A stretch of 45,593 nt of DNA from an uncultured beta proteobacterium (lineage in GTDB: Bacteria > Pseudomonadota > Gammaproteobacteria > Burkholderiales > Burkholderiaceae_C), in the NCBI GenBank assembly GCA_903927295.1, contig CAIYMN010000161.1, positions 1 through 45,593 on the forward strand, in the 5' to 3' direction. The stretch's first letter is position 1. Each line of letters begins with the position of its first letter. Of this stretch, positions 16,250 through 30,284 are shown one piece after another. Made by a program: the position numbers and the translations under genes. The notes beneath the pieces are model-generated. The model was given only the letters and a program-made list of their open reading frames with translations, ran no database searches and was not told the origin of the DNA.

Positions 16250-16678
16250 TCAAGGGGTTCCGGCCCGCGCCGAAGATTGGGCGGTAAACGCAATTTGAGT
16301 CAGGCCAGTGCGCCGCGCCGCTTCCATGACGGTAACTACCGCCTGGTGTCTGGCGCTCGCGTCGGCGTTGATGATCAGAACCGAATCCTTGCCCGCCTTG
16401 GCGGCCTCGAGCAGGGCGGAGGCGAGTGCTTCGGCGCTGCGTTCAGGTAGCGCGACATTGTTGATCGTGTAGGCGCCTTCGCTGCTAACGCTGACCCGCA
16501 CTTCCTTGGCGTGATCCCGTTGTGCCTGGGCGTCCGCTATCGGCAACTGAAGTTGCAACTCTGTGAACTTGCTGTAGGTGGTGGACAACATCAGAAAAAT
16601 CAGCACGACGAGCAGGACGTCGATGAACGGAATCAGGTTGATTTCGGGCTCATCGTGGACGCGCAGTCGGAATTTCAT
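16250..16678 (-). CDS. exbD: ExbD/TolR family biopolymer transport protein
   Basis: This 142-residue inner-membrane protein has one N-terminal helix (INLIPFIDVLLVVLIFLML) carrying the essential aspartate, followed by a periplasmic domain. With ExbB it forms a proton-driven motor. Start FRLRVHDEPEINLIPF is typical of exbD found next to lpxK in Burkholderiales. No TonB gene is adjacent, so the energised partner is unknown. It follows exbB by 6 bases. Confidence 0.94.
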   Translation of the reverse strand: MKFRLRVHDEPEINLIPFIDVLLVVLIFLMLSTTYSKFTELQLQLPIADAQAQRDHAKEVRVSVSSEGAYTINNVALPERSAEALASALLEAAKAGKDSVLIINADASARHQAVVTVMEAARRTGLTQIAFTAQSSARAGTP

Positions 16679-16684
16679 GATGGT

Positions 16685-17314
16685 CTACTTGCGCAGCGTG
16701 TTGAGATGGCGTGCCAGTCGTTCGGACGCCAGTTCCAGCGTCAGCAGATAGGCATCAATCCTGGCACGGAAGTAGCGCCAGAAAATGAGCGACGGAATGG
16801 CCACAATCAGACCGAACGCAGTGTTGTACAAAGCCACCGAAATGCCATGCGCCAGCTGCGCCGGATTGCCACCCGTGGCACCGCCGGCCGGCGTTTGAGA
16901 ACCAAAAATTTCAATCATTCCGACTACGGTGCCAAACAGCCCCATCAGCGGTGCAGCGGAGGCGATCGTGGCCAGTGCGCTCAAATAGCGCTCCAGCCGA
17001 TGCGCCACCATTCGACCGACACCCTCCATGGTCGAGCGAACGTCGGCTTCGCTGCAACGCGGGTTGGTTTGAAGTGCCCGTAAACCGCCGGCAAGAATTT
17101 CGCCGAGCGCCGAGGTCTTCTCTAACTGATTGAGCACCTCCGGGGCGGGAACCGCCATGCGTGAAATGGTCAGGACTTCCTGCAGCAAATTCGCTGGGGC
17201 AATCTTTCGGGTGCGCAGGCTGATGAAGCGCTCAATGATAAGCGCCAGAGCCAGGATGGAGCAGGCAATCAGTGGCCAAATCGGCCAGCCAGCGGCTTGT
17301 ATGATGGAAAACAA
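16685..17314 (-). CDS. exbB: MotA/TolQ/ExbB proton channel family protein
   Basis: This 209-residue inner-membrane protein has three helices (AAGWPIWPLIACSILALALI; ATIASAAPLMGLFGTVVGMI; ISVALYNTAFGLIVAIPSLI). The channel motif APLMGLFGTVVGMI is conserved. The frame opens with GTG at 17329, but TTG at 17314 has GGAG at the right distance and gives the usual N-terminus L-FSIIQAAGWP, so I use it. It is the first gene of the LPS-supply operon and divergent from xseA. Confidence 0.92.
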   Translation of the reverse strand: MFSIIQAAGWPIWPLIACSILALALIIERFISLRTRKIAPANLLQEVLTISRMAVPAPEVLNQLEKTSALGEILAGGLRALQTNPRCSEADVRSTMEGVGRMVAHRLERYLSALATIASAAPLMGLFGTVVGMIEIFGSQTPAGGATGGNPAQLAHGISVALYNTAFGLIVAIPSLIFWRYFRARIDAYLLTLELASERLARHLNTLRK

Positions 17315-17349
17315 ATGCAATCTCCGCACGGATAATGGGCAGTGTGATT

Positions 17350-18585
17350 ATGTCCCAGTCAAACGAATCAGAAATGTCCTTGCCGCAGCCGAAGGTCTGG
17401 CGGGTGGACGCGTTGTGTCGCGCTGTCGCCGATGCGCTGGAGGCGCGCTTTAACCCCGTACTGGTGCGCGGTGAACTGTCCGGCTTTTCTCGTGCAGCCA
17501 GCGGGCACTGCTATTTTTCGCTGAAGGACGAGGGTGCACAGATTCGCTGTGCCATGTTCCGTCGCGCCGCCGGTTTGCTCGATTTCTCGCCACGCGATGG
17601 TGAACTGATTGAGTTGCACGGCCGACTTGGCGTCTACGAATCACGCGGTGATCTGCAACTGATTGTGGAAAGCATGAGGCAGGCCGGGCCAGGTGCGCAG
17701 TTTGAGCAGTTTCTTAAACTCAAGGCGAAGTTGGAGGCGCAAGGACTGTTCGATGCCGTCAGGAAGCGACCCGTACCTGTGATGCCGCGAGCCATCGGCG
17801 TGGTGACTTCCCTGGGTGCGGCCGCCCTGCATGATGTGATGACGACCCTGCAGCGCCGGGCGCCGCACATTCCCGTCCTGTTGGTGCCAGCCTCGGTTCA
17901 GGGTGGCAGTGCGCCAGAGGAGTTGATTCAGGCCCTGCAAAAGCTTTGCCTCCTGGCGCAGGAGGGCAATCCGCCTGTCGATGTGATCCTGCTCGTGCGC
18001 GGCGGTGGCTCGGCGGAAGACTTGTGGGCTTTCAACGATGAGCGTCTGGCACAGGCGATGGCGAAAAGTCCGGTACCTATCGTTTGTGGTGTGGGACATG
18101 AAACGGACTTCACGATTGCCGACTTTGTTGCCGATTTGCGGGCGCCCACGCCGACTGCAGCGGCAGAACTGGTGGCGCAACCACGTGAGGTTTGGCTGGC
18201 CGGACTGGAAGGCCTGGAACGCCGACTGAAACTTGCGGCTTGCCGGCATCTTGATCAACAGAGCCAGCGTCTTGACTTCACGGCGTCCAGACTAGGCAGG
18301 CCTTGCGCACGCGTGACGCAGCAGCAATTGCACCTGGCCACCTTGGCGCAACGGCTGAACTATCTTGCGACCGACTTTCTCAAGCAAAAACAGCAGGATC
18401 TACAGCAAGCGGCGCTGCGCCTGGGTCTGCTCGATCCCGGTCTGGTGTTGCAGCGGGGATATGCCTGGCTCAGCAGCCGTGACGGAAAGACAATCACCAG
18501 TGTCCAACAAGCGCAGGTCGGTCAGGCGCTGCAGGCCACGCTGGCTGATGGCAAGCTGGATTTGACCGTGGCCGGCGCAAGTTGA
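17350..18585 (+). CDS. xseA: Exodeoxyribonuclease VII large subunit
   Basis: This roughly 411-residue nuclease subunit works with XseB on single-stranded DNA ends. An N-terminal OB fold ([34 protein letters not shown]) precedes the catalytic domain with [40 protein letters not shown] and [21 protein letters not shown] coiled C-terminal part follows. ATG 17350 (MSQSNESEM) or 17335 may be the start; neither has a strong ribosome-binding site. No xseB gene is in the window. Confidence 0.95.
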   Translation: MSQSNESEMSLPQPKVWRVDALCRAVADALEARFNPVLVRGELSGFSRAASGHCYFSLKDEGAQIRCAMFRRAAGLLDFSPRDGELIELHGRLGVYESRGDLQLIVESMRQAGPGAQFEQFLKLKAKLEAQGLFDAVRKRPVPVMPRAIGVVTSLGAAALHDVMTTLQRRAPHIPVLLVPASVQGGSAPEELIQALQKLCLLAQEGNPPVDVILLVRGGGSAEDLWAFNDERLAQAMAKSPVPIVCGVGHETDFTIADFVADLRAPTPTAAAELVAQPREVWLAGLEGLERRLKLAACRHLDQQSQRLDFTASRLGRPCARVTQQQLHLATLAQRLNYLATDFLKQKQQDLQQAALRLGLLDPGLVLQRGYAWLSSRDGKTITSVQQAQVGQALQATLADGKLDLTVAGAS

Positions 18586-18635
18586 ACAAAGTTTCTACAA
18601 TCGCCCATCTTTACCCTTCACTCGACGAGGATCTC

Positions 18636-19217
18636 ATGGAACACACACTGCCCGCACTGCCTTATGCGCTTGACGCATTGGCACCGAACTATTCCAAGGA
18701 AACGCTGGAGTTCCACCATGGCAAGCACCACAACGCCTATGTCGTCAATCTGAACAACCTGCAAAAAGGAACGGATTTTGAGAATATGGCACTGGAAGAC
18801 ATCATCAAAAAGTCCAGCGGTGGCATCTACAACAACTCGGCACAAATCTGGAACCACACGTTTTTCTGGAACTGCATGAAGCCAAGCGGCGGCGGTGAGC
18901 CATCGGGTGCTCTGGCTGCGGCGATCAGTGCCAAGTGGGGTTCTTACGCAGTCTTCAAGGAAGCATTTGTCAAATCTGCAGTCGGCAACTTTGGCTCAGG
19001 CTGGACCTGGCTGGTGAAAAAGGCAGACGGCTCGGTTGACATTGTCAACATGGGTGCGGCCGGGACACCTTTGACCACGGCAGACAAGGCGCTGCTGACT
19101 GTGGATGTCTGGGAGCACGCGTACTACATCGATTACCGCAACATGCGCCCGAAATTCGTCGAAACCTTCCTTGAAAAACTGGTCAACTGGAGCTTTGCCG
19201 AAGGCAACTTCGCCTGA
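18636..19217 (+). CDS. sodB: Superoxide dismutase (Fe type)
   Basis: This 193-residue enzyme dismutates superoxide in the cytoplasm. Metal ligands are visible in [19 protein letters not shown] (first His), [13 protein letters not shown] (second His) and [14 protein letters not shown] (Asp and His). The [16 protein letters not shown] and FGSGWTWLV segments favour the Fe class. ATG 18636 follows GAGG at a good distance; the frame is open upstream to 18582. It starts 50 bases after xseA. Confidence 0.96.
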   Translation: MEHTLPALPYALDALAPNYSKETLEFHHGKHHNAYVVNLNNLQKGTDFENMALEDIIKKSSGGIYNNSAQIWNHTFFWNCMKPSGGGEPSGALAAAISAKWGSYAVFKEAFVKSAVGNFGSGWTWLVKKADGSVDIVNMGAAGTPLTTADKALLTVDVWEHAYYIDYRNMRPKFVETFLEKLVNWSFAEGNFA

Positions 19218-19229
19218 CGGCGCGGCTTT

Positions 19230-19682
19230 TCAATTGCCCTGAAAAGGTTTGCCGGACAGTTTGAAGCCGGCCTTGATACCTTTCTTGTTGAACCAGCCCT
19301 GGTTCATTTCAAGAACATAGCGAACGGGCTTGGCTGAGCAATGGGAATCGGTGGTCTGGGGCTTCATGTCCGCGAGGTTGACGATCGTACCGTCATCGGC
19401 AACAAAGGCCGCGGTGAGCGGTATCAGGGTGTTTTTCATCCAGAAGCACTGCTCGCTGGCTTGCTCAAATATGAATAGCATGCCTTCGGATGCTGGCATT
19501 TCGGTGCGGAACATCAGGCCGATCGCCCTTTGCTCGGAGTTGCTAGCCAGTTGTGTGTCAATCAGGTACATGCCAGCGCCAATCTTCACGCGAGGCAGGT
19601 TCATCTGCGGTGCATTTTGAGCCTGCACGAGGCAGCCGGGCCAAATGGCACAGCCGAGAATGAGGGCCAACAGTTTCTTCAT
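19230..19682 (-). CDS. DUF192 family exported protein
   Basis: This 150-residue protein has a signal peptide (MKKLLALILGCAIWPGCLVQA, with a possible lipobox cysteine near WPGC) and then a DUF192 domain: IDTQLASNSEQRAIGLMFRT, GMLFIFEQASEQCFWMKNTL, LTAAFVADDGTIVNLADMK and VRYVLEMNQGWFNKKGIKAG. The biochemical role of DUF192 is not known. ATG 19682 is chosen because it gives a clean signal peptide; the open frame runs further upstream through the Ala-rich gene in a different frame. It converges on sodB. Confidence 0.9.
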   Translation of the reverse strand: MKKLLALILGCAIWPGCLVQAQNAPQMNLPRVKIGAGMYLIDTQLASNSEQRAIGLMFRTEMPASEGMLFIFEQASEQCFWMKNTLIPLTAAFVADDGTIVNLADMKPQTTDSHCSAKPVRYVLEMNQGWFNKKGIKAGFKLSGKPFQGN

Positions 19683-19730
19683 AAGCTGATTTTGGCTTAA
19701 CGTTTGCGGTTGTAGCAGTGATTCAGACAG

Positions 19731-19760
19731 AAAAATGCCCGCGAAGCGGGCATTTTCATA
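19731..19760 (-). terminator. Rho-independent terminator of the Ala/Lys-rich gene
   Basis: The stem ATGCCCGC-ttc-GCGGGCAT is followed on the minus strand by a T-run. It lies 32 bases beyond the stop of the Ala/Lys-rich gene and before the DUF192 gene, so those two genes are separate transcripts. A second inverted repeat (CAGAAGC/GCTTCTG, 19768-19783) lies between. Confidence 0.75.
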
Positions 19761-19791
19761 AGTGCCAGAAGCTTGGCTTCTGAATATCTTA

Positions 19792-20100
19792 TTACTTCGA
19801 AGCAGCGGGAGCGGCCTTCTTGGCAGGCGCTTTTTCAGCCTTGGCAGCCTTGGCAGCGGCAGCTTTTTCAGCCTTGGCAGCCTTGGCAGCGGCAGCTTTT
19901 TCAGCCTTGGCAGCCTTGGCAGCAGCAGCCTTGTCAGCCTTGTCGTCAGCCTTGGCAGCAGAAGCCTTGGGGGCAGCAGCAGGAGCAGCAGCAGCAGCGG
20001 GAGCAGCAGCCTTAGCGGGAGCAGCAGCAGGTGCGGCAGCTTGCGCGAAAGCGCCAGCGGCGAAAAGGCCAGCAACCAAAGCGGCGAGGAGTTTGTTCAT
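19792..20100 (-). CDS. Exported Ala/Lys-rich low-complexity protein
   Basis: This 102-residue protein has a clear signal peptide (MNKLLAALVAGLFAAGAFAQ) followed by Ala/Pro-rich sequence and then a Lys/Glu/Ala repeat region. The mature part is almost only Ala, Pro, Lys, Glu and Asp. Three perfect or near-perfect repeats of an 11-residue unit of the type KAAKAEKAAAA occur. It is strongly basic and likely helical or disordered, in the periplasm or outside. ATG 20100 follows AAGGAA. Function is unknown. It resembles histone H1-like tails, but the signal peptide argues against a DNA-binding role. It has its own terminator. Confidence 0.85.
   Translation of the reverse strand: MNKLLAALVAGLFAAGAFAQAAAPAAAPAKAAAPAAAAAPAAAPKASAAKADDKADKAAAAKAAKAEKAAAAKAAKAEKAAAAKAAKAEKAPAKKAAPAASK
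19829..19927. repeat. Three tandem 33-bp repeats inside the Ala/Lys-rich gene
   Basis: Units start at 19829, 19862 and 19895. The first two are identical and the third differs near its end (GCAGCAGCA for GCAGCGGCA). The near-identity at the DNA level, not just protein level, points to recent expansion or homogenisation by slippage. Confidence 0.9.
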
Positions 20101-20315
20101 GTTCAATTTCCTTGAGATAACGTTATTTCAAAAATTTCCCCCCAAGCTTTGGAAGGTCTGTCCGTAACGGGTCTGCTTTGCCGCCGGTTGACAGAAATTG
20201 GCATTTTTTTTCGGACTAAAATTTAAAAACCTCTTCAAACCAGTTTGGAATAGGGTTTTTGTCTGGTTTTGGCGACAACGTCAACACAAATTCGACCCAC
20301 GTACGGAGAAAAAGC

Positions 20316-21569
20316 ATGTACCAGCACATCGAGGTCCCCGCCCACGGCCAAAAGATCACTGTCAATGCCGACATGTCACTCAATGTGCCTGATGAGCCGG
20401 TCATTCCCTTTATTGAGGGCGATGGCACAGGTTTGGATATCACGCCGGTCATGCTCAAGGTGGTTGACGCCGCGGTCGCCAAAGCCTACGGCGGCAAGAA
20501 GAAGGTTCACTGGATGGAAGTCTATGCTGGTGAGAAGTCGACCAAGGTTTATGGCCCCGACGTCTGGTTGCCCGCAGAAACCCTGCAGGCACTTCGTGAG
20601 TATGTGGTCTCTGTCAAGGGGCCGTTGACCACACCGGTGGGGGGTGGCATTCGATCCCTCAACGTAGCGCTGCGCCAGGAACTTGATCTGTATGTCTGTT
20701 TGCGTCCTATCCAGTATTTTGACGGTGTTCCCAGTCCCGTCAAAGAGCCGCAGAAGACCAATATGGTGATCTTCCGTGAAAACTCCGAAGACATTTATGC
20801 CGGAATCGAGTTTGAAGCGGAGTCCGACAAGGCGAAAAAGCTGATCAACTTCCTGCAAAACGAGATGGGAGTGACCAAGATCCGCTTCCCCGGCACTTCC
20901 GGCATCGGCATCAAGCCGGTCTCACGCGAAGGCACGCAACGCCTGGTGCGCAAGGCCCTGCAATACACCATCGACAATGACAAACCGAATTTGACCATTG
21001 TGCACAAGGGCAACATCATGAAGTACACCGAAGGTGGCTTCCGTGACTGGGCCTACGGCCTGGCACAAAAGGAGTTTGGTGCCGAACTGATTGACGGCGG
21101 ACCCTGGTGCAAATTCAAGAATCCGAAAACCGGCAAAGAGATCATCGTCAAGGACAGCATCGCCGATGCGTTCCTTCAGCAAATCCTGTTGCGTCCAGCA
21201 GAATACAGCGTGATCGCCACCTTGAACCTGAATGGCGACTACATCTCTGACGCGCTCGCTGCCCAGGTGGGTGGCATCGGAATTGCCCCGGGTGCCAACC
21301 TGTCCGACACTGTGGCCTGTTTTGAGGCGACGCACGGAACAGCACCAAAATATGCGGGCAAGGATTATGTTAACCCGGGTTCCGAGATCCTGTCAGCGGA
21401 GATGATGCTGCGTCATATGGGATGGACCGCCGCGGCCGATCTGATCATCAGTTCGATGAAGAAATCGATTGCGAGCAAGAAAGTGACCTATGACTTTGCA
21501 CGCTTGATGGAAGGCTCAACGCAGGTCAGCTGCTCGGGCTTTGGTCAAGTGATGATCGACAACATGTGA
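20316..21569 (+). CDS. icd: Isocitrate dehydrogenase, NADP-dependent, homodimeric type
   Basis: This 417-residue TCA-cycle enzyme converts isocitrate to 2-oxoglutarate with NADPH. It matches E. coli Icd in length. [18 protein letters not shown], the [13 protein letters not shown] loop (its serine corresponds to Ser113, the AceK phosphorylation site in E. coli), [16 protein letters not shown] and the NADP-binding [14 protein letters not shown] are present. ATG 20316 follows GGAGA. It is followed 125 bases later by an unrelated monomeric isocitrate dehydrogenase on the same strand. Confidence 0.97.
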   Translation: MYQHIEVPAHGQKITVNADMSLNVPDEPVIPFIEGDGTGLDITPVMLKVVDAAVAKAYGGKKKVHWMEVYAGEKSTKVYGPDVWLPAETLQALREYVVSVKGPLTTPVGGGIRSLNVALRQELDLYVCLRPIQYFDGVPSPVKEPQKTNMVIFRENSEDIYAGIEFEAESDKAKKLINFLQNEMGVTKIRFPGTSGIGIKPVSREGTQRLVRKALQYTIDNDKPNLTIVHKGNIMKYTEGGFRDWAYGLAQKEFGAELIDGGPWCKFKNPKTGKEIIVKDSIADAFLQQILLRPAEYSVIATLNLNGDYISDALAAQVGGIGIAPGANLSDTVACFEATHGTAPKYAGKDYVNPGSEILSAEMMLRHMGWTAAADLIISSMKKSIASKKVTYDFARLMEGSTQVSCSGFGQVMIDNM

Positions 21570-21694
21570 TGCCCGATTTACCTCATCAATTCATGATGTA
21601 AATCAAATTTTTTCGGCAATCTGAGCCGGGCGGGCCGGCGCCCATCGAATACAGTCACTTGTTACTGTCCAACCCAATTAGAAAGAGGAATGCC

Positions 21695-23932
<2,238 letters not shown>

Positions 23933-23979
23933 GAAAGACGCACATCGACGAACGACAGACATCGAGGTTCGCCAGAAGC

Positions 23980-24014
23980 AACCCCCAATGTGCTCCGTGC
24001 ATTGGGGGTTTTTG
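23980..24014 (+). terminator. Rho-independent terminator after monomeric IDH
   Basis: The stem AACCCCCAATG / CATTGGGGGTT (11 bp, 9-nt loop) is followed by TTTG. It separates the IDH gene from asnS, whose start is 64 bases downstream. Confidence 0.9.
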
Positions 24015-24077
24015 TTGTCTGCCACCGGTGCCGGGGGAATGGGGTATGCTTTTCCAATTGCCATTACTGAACAAATC

Positions 24078-25478
24078 ATGACAACATTGAGCGTCAAGCA
24101 AATACTGGCGGCGCAGGCGCCAGTCGATACACCGGTTACGGTCAAGGGCTGGGTGCGCACGCGCCGTGATTCGAAGGCCGGAATATCGTTCGTTAACCTG
24201 TCCGATGGGTCGTGCTTTCACCCGATCCAGGTGGTGGCGTCAAACACACTGACCAACTACACCGATGAGATAGCACGTCTCACCGCAGGTTGCGCCATTG
24301 AGGCCACGGGGCAGATCGTGCCATCTCCCGCCAAGGGGCAGCCGTTTGAAATGCAGGCCACCTCGATCAAGGTGACCGGCTGGGTCGATGACCCCGACAC
24401 CTATCCGATTCAGCCGAAAGCGCACAGCATGGAATACCTGCGCGAAGTGGCGCATCTGCGAGCGCGCACCAACGTCATCGGCGCCGTTACGCGCTTGCGC
24501 CATACGGTTGCTCAGGCGATCCACCGCTTCTTCCATGAGCGTGAATTCTTCTGGGTCAATACGCCCATCATTACCGCTTCTGATGCTGAGGGTGCTGGCG
24601 AACTGTTTCGCGTTTCAACGCTGGATCTGGCCAACCTGCCACGCACTGAAAGCGGCAAGATCGACTTTTCGAAGGACTTTTTTGGCCGTGAGGCCTTCCT
24701 CACCGTTTCAGGCCAGTTGAATGTAGAGACCTACTGCATGGCGCTGTCCAAGGTTTACACCTTCGGCCCGACCTTCAGGGCCGAAAACTCCAATACCAGC
24801 CGTCATCTGGCGGAATTCTGGATGATCGAACCAGAAATCGCCTTTGCTGATCTGGCCGATGACGCTGCGCTGGCTGAAGCCCTGCTGAAATATGTCTTTC
24901 AGGCGGTGCTCACCGAGCGCGCGGACGACATGGAATTTTTCGACGAGCGCATTGAAAAGGGTGTGATCGCCAAGCTGCAAGCCATGATTGACTGTGACTT
25001 TGTGCGCATGGACTACACGGATGCCATCAAGATTCTGGAAAGCGCCAAGGAAAAGTTCGAATACCCGGTGAAGTGGGGGATTGATCTGCAAAGCGAGCAT
25101 GAGCGCTTTCTGGCCGAAAAACACGTCCATGGACCGCTCGTGCTCATGAACTATCCCAAAGACATCAAGGCCTTTTACATGCGTCTCAACGATGACGGCA
25201 AGACGGTGGCGGCCATGGACGTGCTGGCACCCGGCATTGGCGAAATCATTGGCGGCTCCCAGCGTGAAGAGCGGCTCGACGTGCTGGACAGGCGAATGAT
25301 TGAAGTGGGGCTGGACCCCGCACATTACGGCTGGTATCGCGACTTGCGCCGCTATGGTACGGTGCCGCATGCCGGCTTTGGCCTCGGGTTTGAGCGCACG
25401 ATTTCCTACATTTCCGGCCTGTCCAACGTGCGTGACGTGATTCCCTTTCCGCGTACCCCCGGTAACGCCAGGTATTGA
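24078..25478 (+). CDS. asnS: Asparaginyl-tRNA synthetase
   Basis: This 466-residue class IIb synthetase charges tRNA-Asn. The N-terminal OB fold has [20 protein letters not shown]. Motif 2 lies in [20 protein letters not shown]. Motif 3 is [20 protein letters not shown], ending in the usual [12 protein letters not shown]. It is AsnRS rather than AspRS by its length and by the [12 protein letters not shown] and FPRTPG signatures. ATG 24078 gives the normal N-terminus; the frame remains open upstream through the terminator. Confidence 0.97.
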   Translation: MTTLSVKQILAAQAPVDTPVTVKGWVRTRRDSKAGISFVNLSDGSCFHPIQVVASNTLTNYTDEIARLTAGCAIEATGQIVPSPAKGQPFEMQATSIKVTGWVDDPDTYPIQPKAHSMEYLREVAHLRARTNVIGAVTRLRHTVAQAIHRFFHEREFFWVNTPIITASDAEGAGELFRVSTLDLANLPRTESGKIDFSKDFFGREAFLTVSGQLNVETYCMALSKVYTFGPTFRAENSNTSRHLAEFWMIEPEIAFADLADDAALAEALLKYVFQAVLTERADDMEFFDERIEKGVIAKLQAMIDCDFVRMDYTDAIKILESAKEKFEYPVKWGIDLQSEHERFLAEKHVHGPLVLMNYPKDIKAFYMRLNDDGKTVAAMDVLAPGIGEIIGGSQREERLDVLDRRMIEVGLDPAHYGWYRDLRRYGTVPHAGFGLGFERTISYISGLSNVRDVIPFPRTPGNARY

Positions 25479-25514
25479 TATTCGGCGTATGGGCACGATC
25501 TATAGAATTGACGC

Positions 25515-25874
25515 ATGGCAAGCAAACCTCCTGTAACTCCTCCAGTCAAGCCGGTACGTTTGCCGAATGCGGACGATGGAGGCTCGGTCGTGCTCGAGAG
25601 GCGGACGCAAAAGGTCAAGCCACCACAGATGTACGAGGTGGTCATGCTCAACGACGACTACACGCCGATGGAGTTTGTTGTGGGCGTGATCCAGGAGTTC
25701 TTCGGCAAGGACCTGGAGGCTGCGACCAGAATCATGCTGATGATTCACCTGGACGGCAAGGGTGTTTGTGGCGTCTATTCGAAGGATGTGGCGGCGACCA
25801 AAGTGGACCAGGTGATGGATGCGGCTGCCAAGGCGGGGCATCCCCTGCAATGTGTCAGCCAGCCGCTTGAATAA
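25515..25874 (+). CDS. clpS: ClpS, N-degron adaptor of the ClpAP protease
   Basis: This 119-residue adaptor binds N-end-rule substrates and hands them to ClpA. The core [20 protein letters not shown] contains the Asn-Asp pair of the degron pocket, followed by [20 protein letters not shown] and [17 protein letters not shown]. An N-terminal extension of about 38 residues precedes it. It is 72 bases upstream of clpA, the usual arrangement. Confidence 0.97.
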   Translation: MASKPPVTPPVKPVRLPNADDGGSVVLERRTQKVKPPQMYEVVMLNDDYTPMEFVVGVIQEFFGKDLEAATRIMLMIHLDGKGVCGVYSKDVAATKVDQVMDAAAKAGHPLQCVSQPLE

Positions 25875-25946
25875 TAGGGCTGCGAACCCATGGTATTAAA
25901 TTCGGATTACAGTTAAACATCAAAGCAAGGCTCAAAAGGAAATCAC

Positions 25947-28274
<2,328 letters not shown>

Positions 28275-28281
28275 GGCCGGT

Positions 28282-29193
28282 TTGAAGCTGCTTTCGTTTT
28301 TGCCAGCGCTGCTGGCGCTGTGGCTGGCTGGCTGCGGCACGACGCCTGTCCCGGTTCCGGTGCCAGAGGTACCAGTGGCGGCTCCGGTGGTCCCCAAGAA
28401 GCCACCCAGGATTGGTCTCGCTCTGGGCGGTGGCGCCGCACGCGGCTTTGCCCACATCGGCGTCATCCAGGTACTTGAGGAAGCAGGCATTCGCCCCGCG
28501 CTGGTGGTGGGCACTTCGGCTGGCAGCGTCGTTGCGGCCTTCTACGCCAGTGGCAAGAACGGCGCGCAGTTACAGCAGATTGCAGAGACCATGGAGGAGG
28601 CCACGTTTGCGGACTGGACCTTGCCCATCTTCAGCCGCGGCCTGTTGCGTGGTGAAGCATTGGCACGCTATGTCAGCACCCAGGTCAATGGCCGCCTGAT
28701 CGAGAACATGCCCTTGCCGCTGGGAATTGTGGCGACGGACCTGAACAGCGGCCAGGGTGTGCTGTTTCAGCGCGGTGACACCGCCACGGCGGTGCGTGCA
28801 TCGAGTGCGGTGCCGGCGCTGTTTCAACCTGTCAAGGTCGCAGGGCGCGAGTATGTGGACGGTGGACTGGTCTCACCGGTGCCAGTGCGCTACGCCCGCC
28901 AGATGGGAGCCGAGTTGATCATTGCGGTCGATATTTCTGACCCACCCGAGGGAAACGCCGCCAGCGACACGTTGCAAGTCCTGCTGCAGACGTTTTCCAT
29001 CATGGGCAAGAGCATCAACAACTTTGAATTGCGTGAAGCCGAGGTCGTTGTGCGACCGGTGCTGACCGGTGTCGCCAGTTCCGACTTTGGTGCCCGGCGT
29101 CGCTCGATCGAGGCGGGACGCGCGGCCATGCGGGCAGCGTTGCCGCAGCTTCGTGCGGCCTTGCTGGCGCATCAGTCACAGGGCAAACCCTGA
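28282..29193 (+). CDS. Patatin-like phospholipase, lipoprotein (RssA/YjjU type)
   Basis: This 303-residue protein should be a serine acyl hydrolase on lipids. The oxyanion-hole motif LGGGAARGFAHIG, the nucleophile elbow GTSAGS and the DGG of the Ser-Asp dyad (YVDGGLVSPVP) are all present. TTG 28282 is chosen because it gives a clean lipoprotein signal (MKLLSFLPALLALWLAGC, lipobox LAGC) and follows AGGG. The frame is also open back into clpA. A Pro/Val-rich linker follows the cysteine. It is 7 bases after clpA and its 3' end overlaps the convergent plsC-like gene by 22 bases. It stands at the left border of the lipid-related region. Confidence 0.92.
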   Translation: MKLLSFLPALLALWLAGCGTTPVPVPVPEVPVAAPVVPKKPPRIGLALGGGAARGFAHIGVIQVLEEAGIRPALVVGTSAGSVVAAFYASGKNGAQLQQIAETMEEATFADWTLPIFSRGLLRGEALARYVSTQVNGRLIENMPLPLGIVATDLNSGQGVLFQRGDTATAVRASSAVPALFQPVKVAGREYVDGGLVSPVPVRYARQMGAELIIAVDISDPPEGNAASDTLQVLLQTFSIMGKSINNFELREAEVVVRPVLTGVASSDFGARRRSIEAGRAAMRAALPQLRAALLAHQSQGKP

Positions 29194-29984
29194 CCCTGTT
29201 GCTTCAGTTGCCGGCGAACACTTTGATGCGCGTGACTGGCCAGTGATTTCCGGTTGTGGCCAAGCGAGTCGATGGGCTCGCCGAGGTGCACTTGGCATTG
29301 GATCGAGGCATTTGACATCACCTTGCGAAGGGATGCTGCCAGTGTCGTATCACCTATGAAAATCGCGCTGTCGTCGGGTAGGCCGCTGTGCGCATCGACG
29401 TAGCGCAGACTGACTGGCTGAACCTGGGTTCGGGCCTGAATCGCACCCTCAAAAATGTTGGCGTGGAAGACGCCCAGATCATGGCCGTCACTGCTGGTCC
29501 CCTCTGGAAACGCGATCACCGAGTAACCCTGATCAAAGGCCATCAACGTGCTGTGCACCATGCTTCGGGCCGATTTGCGTGAAGAGCGTTCTACGAAGAT
29601 CGTCGAACAGATCTGCGCCATGGTACCGATCAGGGGCCAGCGCCGCACTTCGGCCTTTGCAACAAAGACACCCGGCAGCATTGACTGCAGGACCAGAATG
29701 TCAAGCCACGAGACGTGATTCGACACAACCAGACCGACACCTGACGCCGGGCGTACTCCCTCAACGCGGACATCTATCTGAAGAATGTGCAGTACGTTCT
29801 TCGCCCAGCGTTGAATCTCCCCTAGTCTCTGCTCAGATCCAAACTTCGAAAATTTGAAGTACAAAACAAGGCTGGAGCGGCTCAGCTCCAGCAGCAGTGC
29901 AAGCATCTTGAGCAGTGCATGGCTGCGCATATTTCTGCTAACGCGTTCGGCGGGAACAGTCTGCGCCAGAGGCGGCTGGTTCAT
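29172..29984 (-). CDS. 1-acyl-sn-glycerol-3-phosphate acyltransferase family (PlsC-like)
   Basis: This 270-residue membrane-associated acyltransferase should transfer an acyl group to lysophosphatidic acid or a related lysolipid. The catalytic HX4D is VSNHVSWLD; the substrate motif is AFPEGTSSDG, and the FVERSS segment is also typical. A hydrophobic stretch near residues 25-42 anchors it. ATG 29984 directly abuts an in-frame stop. The acyl acceptor cannot be assigned; a lipid A- or ornithine-lipid-type activity (OlsA-like) is possible. Confidence 0.9.
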   Translation of the reverse strand: MNQPPLAQTVPAERVSRNMRSHALLKMLALLLELSRSSLVLYFKFSKFGSEQRLGEIQRWAKNVLHILQIDVRVEGVRPASGVGLVVSNHVSWLDILVLQSMLPGVFVAKAEVRRWPLIGTMAQICSTIFVERSSRKSARSMVHSTLMAFDQGYSVIAFPEGTSSDGHDLGVFHANIFEGAIQARTQVQPVSLRYVDAHSGLPDDSAIFIGDTTLAASLRKVMSNASIQCQVHLGEPIDSLGHNRKSLASHAHQSVRRQLKQQGQGLPCD

Positions 29985-30164
29985 CTATCTGGAATGAAAA
30001 CGGGGCAAATACCGGGGTCCTCGCACTTGCAGGCGTGAACGTTGCAGGGCAAACAGTTCATGCACGCCGCAGAGGATGCAGACGGGAATGATCATCAGGC
30101 GTGAGAAGGTGACTTTGCGTAACATGGTGTGTGACATTTCAGAGGCGAAGTTACACGCCGCCTG

Positions 30165-30180
30165 TGACACCTTTGTGTCA
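30165..30180. promoter_or_regulatory. Inverted repeat in the 300-bp gap before the M14-like gene
   Basis: TGACAC-CTTT-GTGTCA is a perfect 6-4-6 inverted repeat, with further GTGTCA/GTGACA words at 30130, 30181 and 30284. It could be an operator for the divergent pair plsC-like (minus) and M14-like (plus). The rest of the 29985-30284 gap contains short open frames without good ribosome-binding sites and no recognisable gene. Confidence 0.35.
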
Positions 30181-30284
30181 GTGTCAAATTACCACGTTGG
30201 CCTTTTCATGGCTTGCATGTCTAGCGCTGGCGCCTGTATGCTTCGCGCCCATGCACCCCACTTGTCCGCACGCCTGAGTTGATT

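Noticed and set aside
20188-20222. TTGACA and TAAAAT before icd, considered as its promoter
   Set aside because: The spacer is 23 bp, too long for a sigma-70 promoter; another combination may work but none is convincing.
29985-30170. A short minus-strand frame immediately upstream of and in frame with the plsC-like gene (possible N-terminal extension or leader)
   Set aside because: It is separated by a TAG stop, has no ribosome-binding site, and the plsC-like protein is complete from 29984.
30076-30282. A 68-codon plus-strand frame ending on the start of the M14-like gene
   Set aside because: Cys/Met-rich product without domain; GAGG touches its ATG too closely to work as a ribosome-binding site.
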